Assembly: GCF_002368395.1 (NCBI RefSeq)
Contig: NZ_AP018254.1
Coordinates: 2,914,001 to 2,978,000 of the forward strand
Source: Calothrix sp. NIES-3974
GTDB taxonomy: Bacteria; Cyanobacteriota; Cyanobacteriia; Cyanobacteriales; Nostocaceae
Reading direction: 5' to 3'
DNA: 64,000 nucleotides
Part shown: positions 59,876 to 64,000 of the stretch, piece by piece
Layout of the letters: each line of letters begins with the position of its first letter
Numbering within the stretch: position 1 is the stretch's first letter
The notes under the pieces: generated by a model
The model's input: the letters and a program-made list of their open reading frames with translations, nothing else
Database searches by the model: none
What the model was told of the DNA's origin: nothing
Program-made: the position numbers and the translations under genes

Positions 59876-60573
59876 GTGTGTGATTTATTCGCGACAGTTG
59901 AATTGAACAAGAAAGAATACAGAATGCAGGAGTCAGAATTTATTAACTCTTAGTTTGCATCTTTAGATTCAGATATTCCTGTGCTTTGTACTCAGGACAA
60001 GTGATGTATACATGGAGTATTCTGTCCTTAACAGGGTTTTGTATCCTGACCTCCTTCTTGCTTGCAGCAATTTTCCGCATATTTGCGGTGTGATCCGGAC
60101 AAAATTCATTTTATGCTGAGTCCGTGTCAACTCATCTGGTCAAGACAAATAGTAGACAGAATTGTTCCTGAATATAAGGTAAAGTTGAGAATGGATACAC
60201 AGCTTGATGGAAAGTAGGATAGGGAATTTTGTTTTCAGGGAGAGTTTAGTTGATAGCTTCTTACCGAAGAGAAAATAACTCAGAAACAACTAATATTGTT
60301 GGATAAACTCACTTGATGCGGAGGAAGTAGGAAGTGGGGATTAGGGAGTAGAAATAAAATATTTTCTTGTTTGCTTACGTCAAAACAATATGTAAACGCG
60401 TAGCGACTTGTTGTCGGCTGGAACTGACTTAAAACTGGAGATTTTTAGTAGTATTTCACTACACAGATTTTGCCTGGTAAATGATACTTGTAACTTGCTG
60501 ACATTACTCGGTATTTTTCGTTGATTTAACAGTCGGAAAATATCCTTGATTTTAATTAAAATTACTGAAAATT

Positions 60574-60732
60574 ATGATGACTACAATTATCAAATTTTGC
60601 CAGAAAATTATTCCGAATTTTTCCTATTTTCAGATTATTCATCGACAGAAAAAGCAGAATCAAACTGATTTAAATAATCAGGAAGAAAATCAATTTGAGG
60701 ATTTTGATGAACGGGAAAGAAATTGGAAATGA
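60574..60732 (+). CDS. Possible small hypothetical protein (maybe truncated)
   Basis: 52 codons: a hydrophobic N-terminal MMTTIIKFCQKIIPNFSYF, then a charged QKKQNQTDLNNQEENQFEDFDERERNWK and a TGA stop. The frame then continues QQFEFGRPNNFDHLRDNPTIGII until it enters a palindrome at 60803, and that extension also looks coding. This may be a gene truncated by a stop or simply a chance frame. No ribosome-binding site stands out. No family recognised. Confidence 0.3.
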   Translation: MMTTIIKFCQKIIPNFSYFQIIHRQKKQNQTDLNNQEENQFEDFDERERNWK

Positions 60733-60802
60733 CAGCAATTTGAATTCGGACGACCCAACAATTTTGATCATTTGAGAGACAATCCGACAATTGGGATTAT
60801 TG

Positions 60803-60831
60803 GTAGAGACGACCCGACGGGTCATCTCTAC
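60803..60831. repeat. Small palindromic repeat, near-perfect
   Basis: GTAGAGACGACCCGACGGGT then CATCTCTAC, about 90 bases before proA. Confidence 0.75.
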
Positions 60832-60921
60832 GGGGGATTTCATTCATCGAGGAATAAATAACGTCGCAACCAAACCTGGTAAAATGATATATGCCAAAAC
60901 TTCCCATCTCGCCCGATTATT

Positions 60922-62241
60922 ATGACTGCTTCTGTGATAGGTTCGTCTTCCCTTGTGGATATTGCCCACAAAACTCGTTCTTCAGCCCAAAAGTTAGCTT
61001 TGCGCTCCACAGCTGCTCGCAATGAAGCCATAGAAGCGATCGCCCAAGCATTATCCTCAGCCCAAGCAGATATCTTAGCAGCAAATGCGGCCGATTGCGA
61101 TCGCGCTGTTGAATCTGGTTTGGCAAAACCCCTTTATAAACGTTTACAACTAGACGAACATAAATTACGCGATGCGATCGCCGGGGTCAGAGATGTTGGC
61201 AAAATTCCTGACCCTCTGGGTGTGTGTCAGATTCACCGGAAGTTAGATAAGGGGTTGATTTTAAAACGGGTTACTTGTCCTTTGGGTGTGTTAGGGGTGA
61301 TTTTTGAAGCTCGTCCGGAAGCTGCGATTCAAATTGCAGCTTTGGCAATTAAATCGGGGAACGGGGTAATACTAAAAGGGGGAAAGGAAGCAATTCAATC
61401 CTGTGAAGCAATTGTCACAGCCATCAAAACCGGATTAGCTACCACCACCATCGACCCGGATGTGGTGCAATTGTTAACTAGTCGGGAAGAAACTTTGGAA
61501 TTATTAAAACTAGATCGATACGTGGATTTAATTATTCCCCGTGGTTCCAATGCCTTTGTCCGCTTTGTCCAAGAAAACACCCGCATCCCTGTACTGGGTC
61601 ATGCCGATGGTATTTGTCATTTATACATCGATGAAACTGCGGATTTGGAAAAAGCCATTTCCATTACCCTCGATGCCAAAACCCAGTATCCAGCAGCTTG
61701 TAATGCTATCGAAACTCTTCTAATTCATCGCGCGATCGCTCCCACAGTTTTACCGAGTATCGCCACAGCTTTACAAAATGCCCAAGTAGAATTACGGGGA
61801 GACGAACAAACAAGGGCAATATTAACCAATTTTCCCAACATCGGTATTGCCACGGAAGAAGATTGGCAAACCGAATACAGTGATTTAATCCTAGCCATTA
61901 AAATCGTCGATACCACCGCAGACGCGATCGCCCATATCAACACCTACGGTTCCAAACACACCGAAGCCATTATTACCGAAGATATTGAAACCGCCAACCA
62001 ATTCATGGGTTTAGTCAATGCTGCGGGAGTGTTTCATAACTGTTCCACCCGCTTTGCCGACGGTTATCGCTACGGCTTTGGAGCCGAAGTCGGTATTAGT
62101 ACCCAACAAATGCCACCCCGTGGACCCGTTGGTTTAGAAGGATTAGTCACCTATAAATATCAAATGACTGGCGATGGTCACATTGTCGCCACTTATACCG
62201 GTGCTGATGCTAAACCCTTCATCCACAAAGATTTAGGATGA
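60922..62241 (+). CDS. proA: Gamma-glutamyl phosphate reductase (glutamate-5-semialdehyde dehydrogenase)
   Basis: Second step of proline synthesis from glutamate, NADPH-dependent, cytoplasmic. 439 residues, family length. Conserved regions: [89 protein letters not shown], the catalytic Cys in [16 protein letters not shown], and [52 protein letters not shown]. The C-terminal [33 protein letters not shown] matches. proB is not adjacent. Confidence 0.96.
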   Translation: MTASVIGSSSLVDIAHKTRSSAQKLALRSTAARNEAIEAIAQALSSAQADILAANAADCDRAVESGLAKPLYKRLQLDEHKLRDAIAGVRDVGKIPDPLGVCQIHRKLDKGLILKRVTCPLGVLGVIFEARPEAAIQIAALAIKSGNGVILKGGKEAIQSCEAIVTAIKTGLATTTIDPDVVQLLTSREETLELLKLDRYVDLIIPRGSNAFVRFVQENTRIPVLGHADGICHLYIDETADLEKAISITLDAKTQYPAACNAIETLLIHRAIAPTVLPSIATALQNAQVELRGDEQTRAILTNFPNIGIATEEDWQTEYSDLILAIKIVDTTADAIAHINTYGSKHTEAIITEDIETANQFMGLVNAAGVFHNCSTRFADGYRYGFGAEVGISTQQMPPRGPVGLEGLVTYKYQMTGDGHIVATYTGADAKPFIHKDLG

Positions 62242-62471
62242 AAATAATTCACGACGGGCGATCGCATGTAAAACTTGCCCTATCTGCTAAAATAGGGAAC
62301 CGTTATCGTCATCAAAATATACGTTAATTCCCTTAACGAAAAATTTAGAAATGGCGATCGCAGGAGAGATGTTAAGATTCAAGCGACATCTTCCCGTCAG
62401 CAAATAAATTCCTGTCGCATTTTCGCAAGAGGAATGGCAAAATAGAAAGTATAAATAATTGAGGAATACGA

Positions 62472-62651
62472 ATGACCCAAGTGGTTTTAGGAGAAAACGA
62501 AGGAATCGAATCAGCACTACGTCGGTTTAAACGCCAAGTGTCCAAAGCTGGAATCTTAGCAGATGTCAAATATCACCGACATTTTGAAACCCCCCAAGAA
62601 AAACGCAAACGTAAAGCTGTTGCAGCACGACGCAAACGTCGGTTTAGATAG
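62472..62651 (+). CDS. rpsU: 30S ribosomal protein S21
   Basis: 59 residues, a small basic protein of the 30S subunit, needed for base-pairing of mRNA leaders with 16S r[23 protein letters not shown], then [39 protein letters not shown], a typical S21. It lies on the plus strand about 230 bases after proA. Confidence 0.96.
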   Translation: MTQVVLGENEGIESALRRFKRQVSKAGILADVKYHRHFETPQEKRKRKAVAARRKRRFR

Positions 62652-62892
62652 ACTGAGCGTGTTGCTGTTGGTGACAATATTGTGAAAAATCCGTCATTAT
62701 CTGTTTTTTGTCTCAACAGTATAGTATTTATAGTTCCACTTGTTTGTGTAGGTGAATCGTGTGATGGATTCACTTTTTGCTCAAAATTTATGGTTCGGTT
62801 GGGTTTAGGAAGTTCGCTTCCAACCCATCAACCATGAAATTTTCCATGTTTTTAGGGAATTGGGAACTGGGATATAGAGTAAGAATTCAAAT

Positions 62893-63984
62893 CTAAAATC
62901 CTTCCATCCACCGACAAATATCCCCTTTACTTACCGATAAACCCTTATAAATCAGAGATTCCTGACTCATTGACTTAATCGCACTAATTAATTGATTGCG
63001 AAGATGGATATCTTGACAAATTACAGCGCAATCTCGGAAATAGGTGCGAATTGTGAACAAAGCAGCATGAACCTGTGGTAAACCCCAAATCACTTGTCGT
63101 TCAATGCGGAGATATAATTGGGGTTGATCAAGACAAAACCTGCGTCCAGACCAAAATTGCGCATCAAACCCTGGTGCTGGTTCTGGATGGTGATTCAAAT
63201 AGGTATCGGTACTGATTCCCCACGCAAAGCGAACCATTGGTTGACCATAAATCATCCCTTTGACTAAACTATCTGCGCGTCGATTTATCGGTGCAATTTC
63301 TGCCACTGGTTGATGTATAGTGGTAAAATCTTGACCGATTTTTGCTGCTGCTGACCAATGATTGGGAAAACATAGATGAATAGCACTCACCCAGTTTTGA
63401 CCAGTGTCTGGATGGCGACAAATAACCGTGACATCCTCTTGAATTTGACAGGCGATCGCATCCAATCCATAGGTATATTTGGGAATGGGGTTTGCTGGTG
63501 AAACGGTTTTTAAAAACCCTTGCTGATCAAAATTCAGAGTTTCCTGGGTGAGAAGACAATGGAGTGCAAAATCACCTGTGGGTAAATCTTCCCGGTGAAA
63601 ATATTGAGGATATTCGCTTAATAAGCGAGAAACTATCAGTTTGATGACTTCCCTGTTAATATTATCAGCGTAATTACAGGTTTGAAAGTATTTGTAAAGG
63701 TTTTCCCGACGCGCAGTTAACTTGGTTTGATGGTAGAAATCAAAACTTGCATCAATTTGAAATAGATGTCGATCCCCATCCCCATTACCAAAATCATAAC
63801 CGAATCTATACATCCCCGGCTTAACTTCGTAGCGTCCCTGGTGTAGGGGGAAATATCTGGGTGTATGGGGGATAGAATCAGCAGTTGGTGCAGATTGTCG
63901 GAGAAGAGCGTATGTTTTTGGATTAATCTCACAATGGGAATTGCAGGTTTGAGTGTTGATGCTAGGTATAGACGAGGTTTCCAT
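62893..63984 (-). CDS. DUF3445 / haem-dependent oxidative N-demethylase-like protein
   Basis: 363 residues. The family blocks are clear: RYFPLHQGRYEVKPGMYRFGYDFG, FQIDASFDFYHQTKLTARRENL, and the His-rich ISAIHLCFPNHWSAAAKIGQDFTTIHQPVAEIAPINRRADSLV, where the first His and the IHQPV His fit the haem and substrate region of the family. The C-terminus has WRIERQVIWGLPQVHAALFTIRTYF-like sequence (LYLRIERQVIWGLPQVHAALFTIRTYFRD). Related enzymes oxidatively demethylate small amines. Substrate unknown here. The gene starts 16 bases from the window end, so upstream context cannot be seen. Confidence 0.82.
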   Translation of the reverse strand: METSSIPSINTQTCNSHCEINPKTYALLRQSAPTADSIPHTPRYFPLHQGRYEVKPGMYRFGYDFGNGDGDRHLFQIDASFDFYHQTKLTARRENLYKYFQTCNYADNINREVIKLIVSRLLSEYPQYFHREDLPTGDFALHCLLTQETLNFDQQGFLKTVSPANPIPKYTYGLDAIACQIQEDVTVICRHPDTGQNWVSAIHLCFPNHWSAAAKIGQDFTTIHQPVAEIAPINRRADSLVKGMIYGQPMVRFAWGISTDTYLNHHPEPAPGFDAQFWSGRRFCLDQPQLYLRIERQVIWGLPQVHAALFTIRTYFRDCAVICQDIHLRNQLISAIKSMSQESLIYKGLSVSKGDICRWMEGF

Positions 63985-64000
63985 AGGTAGATTCTGCGAA

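Larger units (their letters stand above)
59876..60921. other. Long intergenic region with a possible gene remnant
   Basis: About 1 kb upstream of proA. Holds a possible small gene at 60574-60732 whose frame seems to continue after its stop (see finding), and a GTAGAGACGACCC palindrome at 60803-60831. The rest is AT-rich with no recognised feature. Confidence 0.5.

Noticed and set aside
1-64000. Search for tRNA, rRNA, tmRNA and RNase P RNA genes
   Set aside because: No GGTTCGAATCC-type T-arm, no conserved rRNA stretches and no GAGGAAAGTCC motif was found by eye. A covariance search would be needed for certainty.

Overview
The window looks like the chromosome of a filamentous, probably heterocyst-forming cyanobacterium (Nostocales/Calothrix-like). 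It is dense in the HIP1 octamer GCGATCGC, AT-rich between genes, and full of heptameric tandem repeats and small palindromic repeats. It carries typical cyanobacterial genes: cruG-type glycosyltransferase, a PatA-like regulator, a CcsA-type cytochrome c assembly protein, hemJ, and DUF3598, DUF4112 and Uma2 proteins. No rRNA or tRNA gene was recognised. Most genes stand alone or in pairs and the strand changes often; long operons are rare.

Layout. 1-8.8 kb: end of a cation/proton antiporter, two LivG/LivF-type ABC ATPases, a carotenoid-type glycosyltransferase, RNase HI with a long C-terminal extension, a PatA-like response regulator and an XRE regulator. 9.2-12.4 kb: a same-strand array of small secreted proteins; the first four are close paralogues built of two Asn/Gly/Gln-rich repeats with two conserved cysteines and an aromatic C-terminus, and three further secreted proteins follow. 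12.7-18.7 kb: a MITE, a broken GNAT gene, a P-loop kinase, glgC, a Uma2 nuclease, and a complete IS630-type element with a -1 frameshift. 18.8-24.4 kb: a signalling neighbourhood of a coiled-coil protein, an OmpA-family membrane protein, a Ras-like small GTPase, a small sensor-like protein and a histidine kinase. 24.5-30.3 kb: SMI1/KNR4 protein, hemJ, a DUF6671-like protein, DUF3598, then a restriction-modification locus whose HindVP-like nuclease has two in-frame stops while its cytosine methyltransferase is intact.

30.6-42.6 kb: ccsA, a GAF-LuxR regulator, a candidate small RNA, an alpha/beta hydrolase, a DUF4112 protein, a DhaM-HPr-EI phosphotransferase fusion, peroxiredoxin BCP, a TPR protein with a probable pseudokinase domain, and YebC. 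43.2-47.6 kb: a solitary cas6 with a C-terminal helix-turn-helix extension, a three-repeat CRISPR remnant, and several kilobases of nested repeats, MITEs and a TnpB fragment. 47.6-64 kb: an M50 protease-GNAT fusion, murE, a glutaredoxin-like protein, a NACHT NTPase with an N-terminal HTH, an anti-sigma-type ATPase, rlmD, an orphan sugar ABC permease, a GNAT protein, an AMIN-beta-lactamase protein, proA, rpsU and a haem-dependent oxidative N-demethylase-like protein.

The main themes are (i) the tandemly duplicated secreted repeat proteins, (ii) the Ras-like GTPase/OmpA/sensor neighbourhood, (iii) decayed or solitary defence parts (restriction pseudogene, solitary Cas6 with CRISPR remnant, NACHT protein), and (iv) at least five TIR-bounded non-autonomous elements plus a modular palindrome family, some of which have entered coding sequence. 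All calls come from reading the sequence; no database search was run.
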